Shown piece after piece: positions 1 to 7,162 of a DNA stretch of 64,000 bases. The translations under genes were made by a program, and so were the position numbers. This DNA is from Edaphobacter sp. 12200R-103 (GTDB lineage Bacteria; Acidobacteriota; Terriglobia; Terriglobales; Acidobacteriaceae). Under the pieces are notes generated by a model. It was not told where the DNA came from, did not search any database, and worked only from the letters and a program-made list of their open reading frames with translations. The stretch is taken from the NCBI RefSeq assembly GCF_010093025.1, contig NZ_CP048114.1:1-64000 (forward strand). The letters run 5' to 3'. Positions within the stretch are counted from its first letter, which is position 1. Each line of letters opens with the position of its first letter.

Positions 1-624
1 CCGGACGAGGTCTCTACCCAGACGATCTCGACGGTCGAGGCAATTGATTTTGTGTATGCGAAGGAGCTGAACTGCACGATCCGGCAGGTATCTCGCGCGC
101 AGTTGGATGGCGCGGTCGTGCATGCGCGGGTTGCTCCCATGCTGGTTCCGTTGACCTCGCCGATGGCGTGGTCTCACGGTACCCAGAACATGGTGGTAAC
201 CAGCGGGAACTACGGCGGTGACGTGGTGTTCTCCGGCCACGGAGCCGGAGGCGAGCCGACGGCCGTCGCTGTTGTATCGGACCTGCTGGCCGTCTCGCAG
301 GGGGCGAAGGCCGTCGAACTTCCGGTGCGCAAACGGCAGGTAACGGGCGAGTTTCTTGCACCGCACTATCTGCGGTTTGTGGTGGATGACAAGCCAGGCA
401 TTGTCTCATCGATTGCCGGCGCCCTGGCGAAAGTGGGAGCCAACATCGATTCGCTATTGCAGAGGCCGGGATATCCGAAGCACAGGCTTCCATTTGTGGT
501 GACGACCGAGCCATGCGCGACGGGGGTGATCGACAAGGCGATCAGTTCGATTGCGAAGCTGGACTGCATGCTGGAGCGTCCGTTGACCCTGCAGATGCTG
601 GTGCCGGACGACAAAGTCGAGTAG
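1..624 (+). CDS. hom: Homoserine dehydrogenase, C-terminal part (5' cut by window)
   Basis: Reduces aspartate semialdehyde to homoserine, the branch point to Thr and Met; cytosolic. The reading frame is open from base 1, so the NAD(P)-binding N-terminus lies outside. The 207 visible residues hold the end of the catalytic domain and then an ACT regulatory domain (from about residue 120, HYLRFVVDDKPGIVSSIAG), the usual site of threonine feedback. Family assignment rests on this C-terminal architecture alone. A cystathionine-synthase-type gene lies further on (about 9.6-10.7 kb) but is not in the same operon. Confidence 0.85.
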   Translation, partial: PDEVSTQTISTVEAIDFVYAKELNCTIRQVSRAQLDGAVVHARVAPMLVPLTSPMAWSHGTQNMVVTSGNYGGDVVFSGHGAGGEPTAVAVVSDLLAVSQGAKAVELPVRKRQVTGEFLAPHYLRFVVDDKPGIVSSIAGALAKVGANIDSLLQRPGYPKHRLPFVVTTEPCATGVIDKAISSIAKLDCMLERPLTLQMLVPDDKVE

Positions 625-673
625 GGGCTGAGTGTGCGGTTCGGCTCGATGGCGAGGTTGTGGCGGCATCGGC

Positions 674-704
674 AAAATACAGGGATTCATCGCTCAGAAT
701 GACG
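674..704 (-). repeat. Dispersed repeat family A copy
   Basis: Copy read on the minus strand as GTCATTCTGAGCG...GAATCCCTGTATTTT, slightly shortened. It lies directly downstream of hom. Copies at 1964, 2403, 3848, 6194, 8898 and 28351 share the same core. Confidence 0.7.
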
Positions 705-722
705 GCCTTTTAAAAAGGCCGT
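702..722 (+). terminator. Probable terminator of hom
   Basis: ACGGCC and GGCCGT arms enclose an A/T-rich loop (TTTTAAAAA), followed by TTTCT. It lies 80 bases after the hom stop and before the next start. The stem is short, so this is moderate evidence only. Confidence 0.45.
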
Positions 723-765
723 TTCTACAGTGCTTTACTTGTGATTTGATCTTCGGGGAGACAGT

Positions 766-1938
766 GTGAACCGTCGTACTTTTTTGCGTACTGCAAATCT
801 TGCTGCAGTGTCTGCCATGGTGTCGGGATGTGCGGGGAAGAAACCTTCCGTGTTCAATCCTGCGATGAACCAGGCTGCTTTGGCGCCTGTCAATCTGCCG
901 GAGAACGCATGCCACATTCCTCCAGTCCACGTCTCTGAGGACCGCGTGATCCGCTCGGTAGTGGGTCTGCGTCCGCATCGCCCTTCCGGGTTCAGGATAG
1001 AGCGTGAGCAGGTAGGCGATACCGTGGTGGTCCACAACTATGGCCACGGTGGCGGTGGAATTACGCTGAGCTGGGGAACGGCGAAGCTGGCGACCGATCT
1101 GGGGCTGCAGGGACATACGGGGCCCGTGGCGGTGCTGGGGTGTGGCGTAATCGGACTGACGACAGCGCGTATGGTGCAGGATGCCGGATTTCCGGTGACC
1201 ATCTATACCAAAGCGATGCCGCCGGATACAACTTCGAACATCGCAGGCGGGCAGTGGTATCCGGCGATGGTTTACGACGATGCAGACAAGGTCACTGCGA
1301 GCTTTACCGATCAGTTTCTCGCGGCGGCGAAGTTCGCTTACGAGCGCTACCAGATCATGACCGATCCGCGCTATGGCGTTCGCTGGATGAGGAACTATTC
1401 CATCTCGCGCACTCCTTTCCAGCCGAACCGTGGATCAGACAGACCGAGGATTGTGAGTGGTCTCGATCCTCTGCTGCCGGAGCGCCACCTGCTGAGACAG
1501 GAAGAGAATCCGTTCCGTATTGGTTACGCATCGCAATACGATGGCATGATCATGGAGCCGCCGCTGCTGTTGAATGCATTGATCACGGACTTTCGCATCG
1601 CGGGCGGCAAGGTCGTAGGGCGCGAGCTGAAATCTCCCGCAGAGGTGCAGTCTCTCAAGGAGAAGCTGGTATTCAACTGCACGGGACTAGGGGCGAAGGC
1701 GCTCTTCGATGACAAGGAGATGATTCCGGTTCGTGGACAGCTTACCTTCCTGCTGCCGCAACCGGAGGTGACCTACGCGGCGTTGTTTGAGGATATCTAT
1801 ATGTTCTCGCGCCGAGACGGGATCCTGCTGGGAGGAACTCACCAGGCAGGGAACTGGTCGCTGGAGGTCGATCAGGCTACCGTAAAGGAGAAACTGGCCG
1901 CGCATGCGGAGCTGTTCAGGTCTATGAAGCCCTGCTGA
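766..1938 (+). CDS. Exported, circularly permuted D-amino-acid-oxidase-like FAD oxidoreductase
   Basis: Related to D-amino-acid/D-aspartate oxidases (FAD-dependent oxidative deamination). GTG start with GGGGAG 5 bases upstream. Residues 1-22 look like a Tat lipoprotein signal: RRTFLR, a hydrophobic stretch, then a lipobox ending at Cys22. In ordinary DAAO the order is Rossmann motif first and the FAD-closing block GLRPxRP...HNYGHGG..LxWG last. Here GLRPHRP (67-73) and HNYGHGGGGITLSWG (90-104) come before the dinucleotide motif GCGVIG (125-130). The protein then stops soon after GGTHQAGNW (356-364), exactly where the missing block would begin. No frameshift is seen and nothing of the block remains at the 3' end. 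The substrate is unknown; the protein should sit at the outer face of the inner membrane or in the periplasm. Confidence 0.8.
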   Translation: MNRRTFLRTANLAAVSAMVSGCAGKKPSVFNPAMNQAALAPVNLPENACHIPPVHVSEDRVIRSVVGLRPHRPSGFRIEREQVGDTVVVHNYGHGGGGITLSWGTAKLATDLGLQGHTGPVAVLGCGVIGLTTARMVQDAGFPVTIYTKAMPPDTTSNIAGGQWYPAMVYDDADKVTASFTDQFLAAAKFAYERYQIMTDPRYGVRWMRNYSISRTPFQPNRGSDRPRIVSGLDPLLPERHLLRQEENPFRIGYASQYDGMIMEPPLLLNALITDFRIAGGKVVGRELKSPAEVQSLKEKLVFNCTGLGAKALFDDKEMIPVRGQLTFLLPQPEVTYAALFEDIYMFSRRDGILLGGTHQAGNWSLEVDQATVKEKLAAHAELFRSMKPC

Positions 1939-1963
1939 GGGGGAATTCTGAAGGGACTTGGAG

Positions 1964-1999
1964 TCGTCATTCTGAGCGGAGCGAAGAATCCCTGTATTT
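1964..1999 (+). repeat. Dispersed repeat family A copy, left flank of the GIY-YIG gene
   Basis: GTCATTCTGAGCGGAGCGAA followed by GAATCCCTGTATTT on the plus strand, 29 bases before the GIY-YIG start. Together with 2403-2437 it forms an inverted pair enclosing the gene. Confidence 0.8.
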
Positions 2000-2027
2000 C
2001 GATTGCAGCTGCGATACAGTCAATTCA

Positions 2028-2378
2028 ATGCCACCAGAACAAGGTTATGTCTACATTCTGGCCAATGGGTATAAAAGGCTTTATACCGGCGTGACAAGCA
2101 GCCTTGCTCAAAGAATCCGAGAGCACAAAGGACAAATTCATCCTGAATCTTTCACGGCTCGCTTCAACATCGACCGGCTTGTTTATTACGAGTGCTATGA
2201 GAGCATCTCAAGAGCGATTGCGCGGGAGAAAGAGATTAAGGGAATGCTGCGGGTGAAGAAGATTCAGTTGATTGTCGGATTGAATCCCGATTGGAAGGAT
2301 TTGAGTCTTGAGTGGGGAAGGGAGATCGATCCCTTTGATGAGGCGAAGATGGCACCGCCTCGAACATTTGGCTCTTAA
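2028..2378 (+). CDS. GIY-YIG domain nuclease (UPF0213 type)
   Basis: A 116-residue single-domain GIY-YIG protein. GYVYILANGYKRLYTGVTSS (residues 6-25) carries the YVYIL and YTGVT halves of the GIY-YIG signature. RIREHK (30-35) supplies the catalytic Arg region and a Glu lies near residue 73 (REKEIKG). UPF0213 members are metal-dependent DNA nuclease folds of unsettled function. The gene is enclosed by two inverted copies of the dispersed repeat (1964-1999 and 2403-2437), and this unit of about 475 bp is otherwise isolated between unrelated genes. That resembles REP-associated transposase genes, which also sit between inverted REPs; a role in spreading or processing these repeats is inference only. 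Confidence 0.85.
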   Translation: MPPEQGYVYILANGYKRLYTGVTSSLAQRIREHKGQIHPESFTARFNIDRLVYYECYESISRAIAREKEIKGMLRVKKIQLIVGLNPDWKDLSLEWGREIDPFDEAKMAPPRTFGS

Positions 2379-2402
2379 TCGGGCGGGCTTGCAGCTACGG
2401 GC

Positions 2403-2437
2403 AAAATACAGGGATTCTTCGCTTCGCTCAGAATGAC
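2403..2437 (-). repeat. Dispersed repeat family A copy, right flank of the GIY-YIG gene
   Basis: AAAATACAGGGATTCTTCGC then TTCGCTCAGAATGAC: the reverse complement of the left flanking copy with very few differences. It starts 25 bases after the GIY-YIG stop. Confidence 0.8.
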
Positions 2438-2448
2438 CGCTTAAGAGC

Positions 2449-2478
2449 GAGAAGCCGGACCATTTGGCCCGGCTTCTC
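2449..2478 (-). terminator. Hairpin 3' of moeB
   Basis: GAGAAGCCGG pairs perfectly with CCGGCTTCTC across a 10-base loop, just beyond the moeB stop. There is no clear T-run on the minus side, so it may be a terminator or an mRNA 3'-end stabiliser. Confidence 0.5.
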
Positions 2479-2501
2479 ACTGTTTACAAGTGCGTAGCGG
2501 T

Positions 2502-3725
2502 TTAGTACTTCGGCATCGTGGGGTCGATCTTTTCGGCCCAGGCCAGGATGCCCCCAGTCAGGTTGTGAACATTGGTGAACCCCGCTGCCTTCAGCGCGAG
2601 TGCGGCCTTCTGGCTGCGGGCTCCGGAGCGGCAGTGGACGATCACCTCGTCGTTCTTGTGCCCGGCAATCTCGGCGATGCGCGACTCGATGGAGCCGACC
2701 GGGATCAGCGGAGCGCCAAGGTTGGCGATTGGGTATTCGTGCGGCTCGCGAACGTCGAGTACGAAGATGTTCTCCTTCGCATCGAGCTTCCGCTTCAGCT
2801 CTTCGACGGAGATCTGCGGGATTCCATCGACCACCGGAGCATCGGCAACCGCCTTGTCGCGTGAGACCTCAAGAGGGCCTACGGAGGTAGGTTTCTCGAT
2901 GCCGCAGAACTGGTCATAGTCGATCAGCTCAGTGACCGTGGGATGGGTGCCGCAGACCGGGCAGTCAGGATTCTTGCGCAGCTTGAGCGTACGGAAGTTC
3001 ATGCCGAGCGCATCGACGAGCAGGAGGCGGCCGATCAGCGGCTCCCCAAGTCCGAGGATGAGCTTGATTGTCTCGGTGGCCTGTATCACGCCCAGCAAGC
3101 CAGGCAGAATACCGAGCACGCCGCCTTCAGCGCACGAGGGAACGAGTCCGGGTGGTGGAGGCTCCGGGTAGAGGCAGCGATAGCACGGTCCCTGCTCCGT
3201 GCCGAAGACGGAGGCCTGACCCTCGAAGCGATAGATCGAGGCGTAGGCGTTAGGCTTCTTCAGTAGAACGCAGGCGTCGTTGACGAGGTAGCGCGTCTGG
3301 AAGTTATCTGTGCCGTCGGCGATGACGTCATAGTCCTTGAGGATCTCCAGAGCATTAGCCGAGGTCAGCATCGTGTTGTGCTTGATGATGTTGACGTTCT
3401 TGTTCAGGTCCTTGAGCATCTGCTCGGCGGAATCGACCTTGAGCATGCCGACGGTGGACTGCGAGTGGATGATCTGGCGCTGCAGGTTGGACTCATCGAC
3501 GACGTCGAAGTCGATCAGGCCGATGGTTCCCACTCCTGCTGCAGCGAGATAGAGTGCCATGGGAGCGCCCAGGCCCCCGGTGCCGACGCAGAGGACTTTA
3601 GCGGCTTTTAGCTTCTGCTGGCCCTCCATGCCAACCTCGGGAAGGATGAGGTGGCGGGAGTAGCGGGCGATCTCTTCGTTGGAGAGCTTGGGGAGCTGGA
3701 TGGCTTCTTCGATGGCTGTTGGCAT
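2502..3725 (-). CDS. moeB: Adenylyltransferase/sulfurtransferase (MoeB/ThiF domain plus rhodanese, MoeZ-like)
   Basis: Activates the C-terminal Gly-Gly of a ubiquitin-like carrier by adenylation and passes sulfur to it. It is 407 residues: an E1-like ThiF/MoeB domain with the nucleotide loop VGTGGLG (47-53), catalytic region around DGTDNFQTR, paired zinc cysteines (CYRC and CPVC), then a C-terminal rhodanese domain whose active Cys365 lies in HCRSGARS. This fusion is typical of MoeZ, which serves CysO-dependent cysteine synthesis as well as molybdopterin. Its partners follow immediately upstream on the same strand: CysO-like carrier, JAMM protease, CysM. ATG start at 3725. Confidence 0.9.
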   Translation of the reverse strand: MPTAIEEAIQLPKLSNEEIARYSRHLILPEVGMEGQQKLKAAKVLCVGTGGLGAPMALYLAAAGVGTIGLIDFDVVDESNLQRQIIHSQSTVGMLKVDSAEQMLKDLNKNVNIIKHNTMLTSANALEILKDYDVIADGTDNFQTRYLVNDACVLLKKPNAYASIYRFEGQASVFGTEQGPCYRCLYPEPPPPGLVPSCAEGGVLGILPGLLGVIQATETIKLILGLGEPLIGRLLLVDALGMNFRTLKLRKNPDCPVCGTHPTVTELIDYDQFCGIEKPTSVGPLEVSRDKAVADAPVVDGIPQISVEELKRKLDAKENIFVLDVREPHEYPIANLGAPLIPVGSIESRIAEIAGHKNDEVIVHCRSGARSQKAALALKAAGFTNVHNLTGGILAWAEKIDPTMPKY

Positions 3726-3847
3726 GGTTTTCCTTCGGTATCGCTTAATTCTAGATGCTTTTACGGCTGGAAGGGCTCAAACGAGCCTTTCCATGGCATA
3801 AGTTGCCGTCTTCCAGGTGATTGTGGCGAGCTTTGGCATCCTGCAAA

Positions 3848-3885
3848 GAAATACAGGGATTCTTCGCCTTCGGCTCAGAATGACG
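3848..3885 (-). repeat. Dispersed repeat family A copy
   Basis: AAATACAGGGATTCTTCGCC then TTCGGCTCAGAATGACG, in the gap between the cysO-like gene and moeB, so it lies within the presumed transcript. Confidence 0.75.
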
Positions 3886-3909
3886 ACTCTGATTTGGTGT
3901 GGGGAGGAT

Positions 3910-4224
3910 CTAGAGGCGGGAACAACAGCTACAACAGGGAAGGATGCGGTCAGAACCGCCGGCGATGGAGGGGATGATGGTCAGCTCATCGTTCGCAGCG
4001 ACAGAAGTCGATTCTTTTTCAGGAAGATAGCGCAGGTCCTCGTCGTTGACATAAACGTTGACGAAGGAGCGCAGTTTGCCGTCGCTGTTGAAGAGCTGCT
4101 GCTGCAGCGCGGGGTACTGCGAGGTGAGGTTGGTAAACACCTCGGCAACGGTGGACCCGGAAACGGCTACCGTCTCAGCTCCGGAGGTGAAGCTGCGGAG
4201 CGGCGTTGGGATGTGAATGTTCAT
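3910..4224 (-). CDS. cysO: CysO/MoaD-like sulfur carrier with Cys-rich C-terminal tail
   Basis: Ubiquitin-like sulfur carrier that would present a C-terminal thiocarboxylate. The beta-grasp core ends in the expected IIPSIAGG with Gly89-Gly90. The frame runs on for 14 residues with the pattern PCCSCCSRL, giving Cys 97, 98, 100 and 101. A carrier must end in Gly-Gly to be adenylated, so the tail probably has to be removed first. The next gene upstream encodes a JAMM protease and overlaps this one by 4 bases, the natural candidate. QbsE of Pseudomonas has a comparable short tail cut by a JAMM protease. The tail could alternatively bind metal. Thiamine or molybdopterin use is less likely given cysM alongside. 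Confidence 0.8.
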   Translation of the reverse strand: MNIHIPTPLRSFTSGAETVAVSGSTVAEVFTNLTSQYPALQQQLFNSDGKLRSFVNVYVNDEDLRYLPEKESTSVAANDELTIIPSIAGGSDRILPCCSCCSRL

Positions 4225-4688
4225 TCCTGACCTTTCTGTGCAGATGCATGTTCAACCACGTCGATTTCGACCGGCTGATCTTCGAACTTCTTGTCTTCCT
4301 CGTTGGTTCCGGTGAGGAGAAAAGAATTGGTAATGGTGGCGTTGCCCTTTTCGACCGCAGTAATGACATAGGAGCAGGCGATCCAGTGGGCTTCGGCAAA
4401 GTCCGTTTCGGACCACTGCGCTGGATGATCCGGGTGCGAGTGATAGAAGCCGACAATGTCCAGGCCCAACCCGCGTGCCTGTCGTTGAATCTTTACCAGC
4501 TCCTGTGGGGCGATGTTGTATCGGTTATGCGCAGAATCGGTGCGAGTATTGCCGGCGCGAACGATCTGGCGTACGAAGTTTCCCTGCTCGTTGGATTTTC
4601 CGAGAAGCACGCCGCAGCACTCATGCGGATAGGTCTCCTCACCGTGGGCGCGCATCGCGTCGTAGTCTTTGTAATGAATGTGAAGCAT
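4221..4688 (-). CDS. JAMM/MPN+ zinc metalloprotease (M67, Mec+-like)
   Basis: A 155-residue single MPN domain. The zinc site is complete: Glu23 (in YPHECCGVLLG), His83 and His85 (FYHSHPDHP), and Ser93-x-x-Asp96. In mycobacteria Mec+ hydrolyses the CysO-cysteine adduct to release cysteine. Here the same enzyme could also remove the 14-residue tail of the adjacent carrier. It overlaps the carrier gene by 4 bases (translational coupling) and lies 5 bases from cysM. Confidence 0.9.
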   Translation of the reverse strand: MLHIHYKDYDAMRAHGEETYPHECCGVLLGKSNEQGNFVRQIVRAGNTRTDSAHNRYNIAPQELVKIQRQARGLGLDIVGFYHSHPDHPAQWSETDFAEAHWIACSYVITAVEKGNATITNSFLLTGTNEEDKKFEDQPVEIDVVEHASAQKGQE

Positions 4689-4693
4689 CTCTG

Positions 4694-5644
4694 TTAGTCC
4701 TGCTCCTGCCAGAAGCGATCGCTCATGTATTTTTCTGCTGAATCGGGGAGGATGGTGACGATGACGGCCTCACGTCCGGCGTTTGCCTCCTGTTTAGCCA
4801 CCTGAACCGCGCTTGCGACCGCAGCCGCGGCAGAGATGCCCACCAGAAGTCCATGCTGTCGCCCGAGTGTGCGGGCAAAGCGGTAGGCGACTTCGGTGTC
4901 CATGTCGATATTGGCATCCGCCAGGCCGGGATCGTAGATACGCGGCACGATGGCAGTCGCCATGTGCTTGAGACCCTCAAGGCCGTTGAAGGCGGAGTCA
5001 GGCTGCATGGAGATGCAGCGGACTTCGGGATTCAGCTCCTTCAATCTGCGGCTCGTTCCCATGAAGGTTCCTGAGGTCCCCAGACCTGCGATGAAGTGTG
5101 TGACCTGCCCCTCGGTCTGCTGCCAGATCTCGTTGGCTGTCGTGCGATAGTGGGCGCGCCAGTTCTCGTCGTTGGAGTACTGATCGGCGTAGTAATAGAG
5201 GTCAGGTTCGCTGGCAGCCAGCTCGCGTGCCTTGCGGATGGCTCCATCGGAGCCGTCTGCCGGGCTGGTCCAGACGATATTCGCACCGTAGGCCGCAAGA
5301 TATTTTTTTCGTTCCGGCGACACGTTGGACGGCATGCAAAGCGTGACCGGAAACTGCAGCGCTGCGCCGAGCATGGCGTAGGCGATGCCGGTGTTTCCGC
5401 TGGTTGCGTCCAGAAGTCCCTTACCGTTCCCCAGCAGGCCGCGTTTGAGCGCGTCGGCAACGATGGCAGAGGCCGCGCGGTCCTTTACGGATCCTCCGGG
5501 GTTGGTCCACTCCGCCTTGCCGAGAATCTGGATTCCGGCGGCGGACTCTCCCAGATGGGTGATAAGGCCGTCGAGACGGACCAGTGGCGTGTTGCCGATG
5601 CGTTCCAGGATGGTCGAGCCGAGTAATTTGACAGTGGTGATCAT
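4694..5644 (-). CDS. cysM: PLP-dependent cysteine synthase (CysM type)
   Basis: Beta-replacement enzyme making cysteine, or a CysO-cysteine adduct when thiocarboxylated CysO is the sulfur donor. It is 316 residues with the PLP lysine at Lys54 in PGGSVKDR, the substrate loop TSGNTG and the phosphate loop GLGTSGTFMG. Clustering with the carrier, its activating enzyme and the JAMM protease argues for the CysO-dependent route. Whether O-phosphoserine or O-acetylserine is the acceptor cannot be read from motifs alone. First gene of the minus-strand operon; the divergent gene starts at 5715, so the promoter lies in the 70-base gap. Confidence 0.9.
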   Translation of the reverse strand: MITTVKLLGSTILERIGNTPLVRLDGLITHLGESAAGIQILGKAEWTNPGGSVKDRAASAIVADALKRGLLGNGKGLLDATSGNTGIAYAMLGAALQFPVTLCMPSNVSPERKKYLAAYGANIVWTSPADGSDGAIRKARELAASEPDLYYYADQYSNDENWRAHYRTTANEIWQQTEGQVTHFIAGLGTSGTFMGTSRRLKELNPEVRCISMQPDSAFNGLEGLKHMATAIVPRIYDPGLADANIDMDTEVAYRFARTLGRQHGLLVGISAAAAVASAVQVAKQEANAGREAVIVTILPDSAEKYMSDRFWQEQD

Positions 5645-5714
5645 GGTTTCCCGGTATCGACATCCGCGGATTGAAGCGTGCCCGCGGATATGCGACAGTT
5701 AACTTTGAGTCTAA

Positions 5715-6140
5715 ATGATGGCACTTACGACAAAAAAGTCCCCGCGGCGAAGCTTCAACGATGTCCTCTCTGTCCTTGGCAGTCAACGATTTGATGTTGC
5801 TCCCGCACAGGATGGTGCAAAGCGAACCCCTAACGCCTTTCAGGTTAGGAAATACGGATGCGCCGCAGAGATTGCTGCTGCTCCGGACGGCACGCCGGAA
5901 ATTCTGGCGCGTCCCGGAATTCTGCTGAACGGCGAGATCGCCCGTCTGCTGGACCGCGGGTATCAGAAGTTCTTCAAGACCAGCAAGGTCGAGATTCCGG
6001 CTACCGCAGATCACCTGCGCTCGCTGCATGAGTTCAGCGAGGAGCTGAAAAAAGCGATTGGGGCTGCCAATCTCTACAACGAGTCCCTGGGGACGACCAG
6101 CGATCTCTATCAGTACGATCGCGTCAAAGGCCGCGCGTAG
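5715..6140 (+). CDS. Conserved-looking hypothetical protein
   Basis: 141 residues, soluble, with no motif I recognise. It has a basic N-terminus (TTKKSPRRSF), a central stretch EILARPGILLNGEIARLLDRG and an alpha-helical C-terminal half (HLRSLHEFSEELKKAIG). The start may be 5715 or the adjacent ATG at 5718. It is divergent from cysM, and coding is supported by the long open frame without an overlapping rival. Function unknown. Confidence 0.65.
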   Translation: MMALTTKKSPRRSFNDVLSVLGSQRFDVAPAQDGAKRTPNAFQVRKYGCAAEIAAAPDGTPEILARPGILLNGEIARLLDRGYQKFFKTSKVEIPATADHLRSLHEFSEELKKAIGAANLYNESLGTTSDLYQYDRVKGRA

Positions 6141-6193
6141 GCGTTGGCGGTGCCGCATGTCCACCTCGTGTGGATGTCTGTGGCGGGGACGGG

Positions 6194-6230
6194 CAAATAC
6201 AGGGATTCTTCGGCTTCGCCTCAGAAGGAC
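6194..6230 (-). repeat. Dispersed repeat family A copy
   Basis: CAAATACAGGGATTCTTCGG then CTTCGCCTCAGAAGGACGG, between the convergent ends of the hypothetical gene and rsmI. Confidence 0.7.
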
Positions 6231-6247
6231 GGCTTGTTGGGTTGGAG

Positions 6248-7135
6248 TCAGCGCCTGCGACTCTGCTCGCGCTGCAGCTCTCGATAAGCTTCACTCTTTC
6301 CGATTCCGCGCTCGCGGGCTATGCGCTTGAGTGCATCCTTCTCCGATAAAGATTCTGACTGCATCAGTGCATCGACCTCGACTGCAATGCTGCGTGTTGG
6401 CACGGCAGTCTCCTGCGGGGATGGGGAGAAGAGGAGAACCATCTCACCCCGTACGGAAGGGCGTTCGGCTAACTGCTTATGGACTTCGCTGACCGTGCCA
6501 CGGAGAAATTCTTCGTGCAGTTTGGTTAGCTCGCGGGCAATGACGACGGGCTGGGTTGCACCGAAGACCGCCTCCAGATCGCTCAGTGTGTCCAGAATGC
6601 GATGTGGAGCCTCGTAAAACAGATGAGTTTCCTGGCCACGGGGAACCTGCTCCAGCGCCGTGCGGCGCTGGCCTTCCTTGGCGGGAAGAAAGCCGTGAAA
6701 CGTGAAGCTCTCGGTCGACAGGCCGCTGGCGATAAGCGCGTTGACGGCAGCGTTTGCACCGGGGACAGGAAAGACCGGAATGCCTGCGGCGATGGCGGCA
6801 CGGACCAGCTCGTGACCGGGGTCGGCTATCCCCGGCGTTCCCGCATCGGAGACGACGGCGATGCGCGAGCCTTCCTCGAGTTGTGTCATCAGCTCCTGCG
6901 CTCGCAAGCCTTCGTTGTACAGGTGGTAGCTCACAGTCGGGGTTGCGATGCCGAAGTGATTGAGCAGCTTCTGGGTCTGCCGGGTATCCTCACAGGCGAT
7001 GCGGTCCGCCGAGCGGAGGATGCGCAGCGCCCGCAGCGTAATGTCTTCGAGATTCCCGATCGGTGTCGCCACCAGATAGAGTCCCGGCGCGAGTGGAGGA
7101 TACTGATCGGAATGCGAGGAGATAGCGTTCATCAT
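6248..7135 (-). CDS. rsmI: 16S rRNA (cytidine-1402-2'-O)-methyltransferase
   Basis: Methylates the ribose of C1402 in the decoding centre with SAM. The 295-residue protein has the tetrapyrrole-methylase fold: LYLVATPIGNLEDITLRAL near residues 19-37, CEDTRQTQKLL, the SDAGTPGIADPG loop, and PGANAAVNALIASGLSTESF. Length fits the family. It lies 27 bases downstream of the site-2-protease-like gene on the same strand, probably co-transcribed. Confidence 0.95.
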   Translation of the reverse strand: MMNAISSHSDQYPPLAPGLYLVATPIGNLEDITLRALRILRSADRIACEDTRQTQKLLNHFGIATPTVSYHLYNEGLRAQELMTQLEEGSRIAVVSDAGTPGIADPGHELVRAAIAAGIPVFPVPGANAAVNALIASGLSTESFTFHGFLPAKEGQRRTALEQVPRGQETHLFYEAPHRILDTLSDLEAVFGATQPVVIARELTKLHEEFLRGTVSEVHKQLAERPSVRGEMVLLFSPSPQETAVPTRSIAVEVDALMQSESLSEKDALKRIARERGIGKSEAYRELQREQSRRR

Positions 7136-7162
7136 TTGCAGAGAAGAATTTTTTAGGGCTCG

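Noticed and set aside
766..1938. Frameshifted or truncated DAAO pseudogene
   Set aside because: The missing C-terminal block is present intact at the N-terminus, and the export signal and start are well formed, so permutation explains it better than decay.
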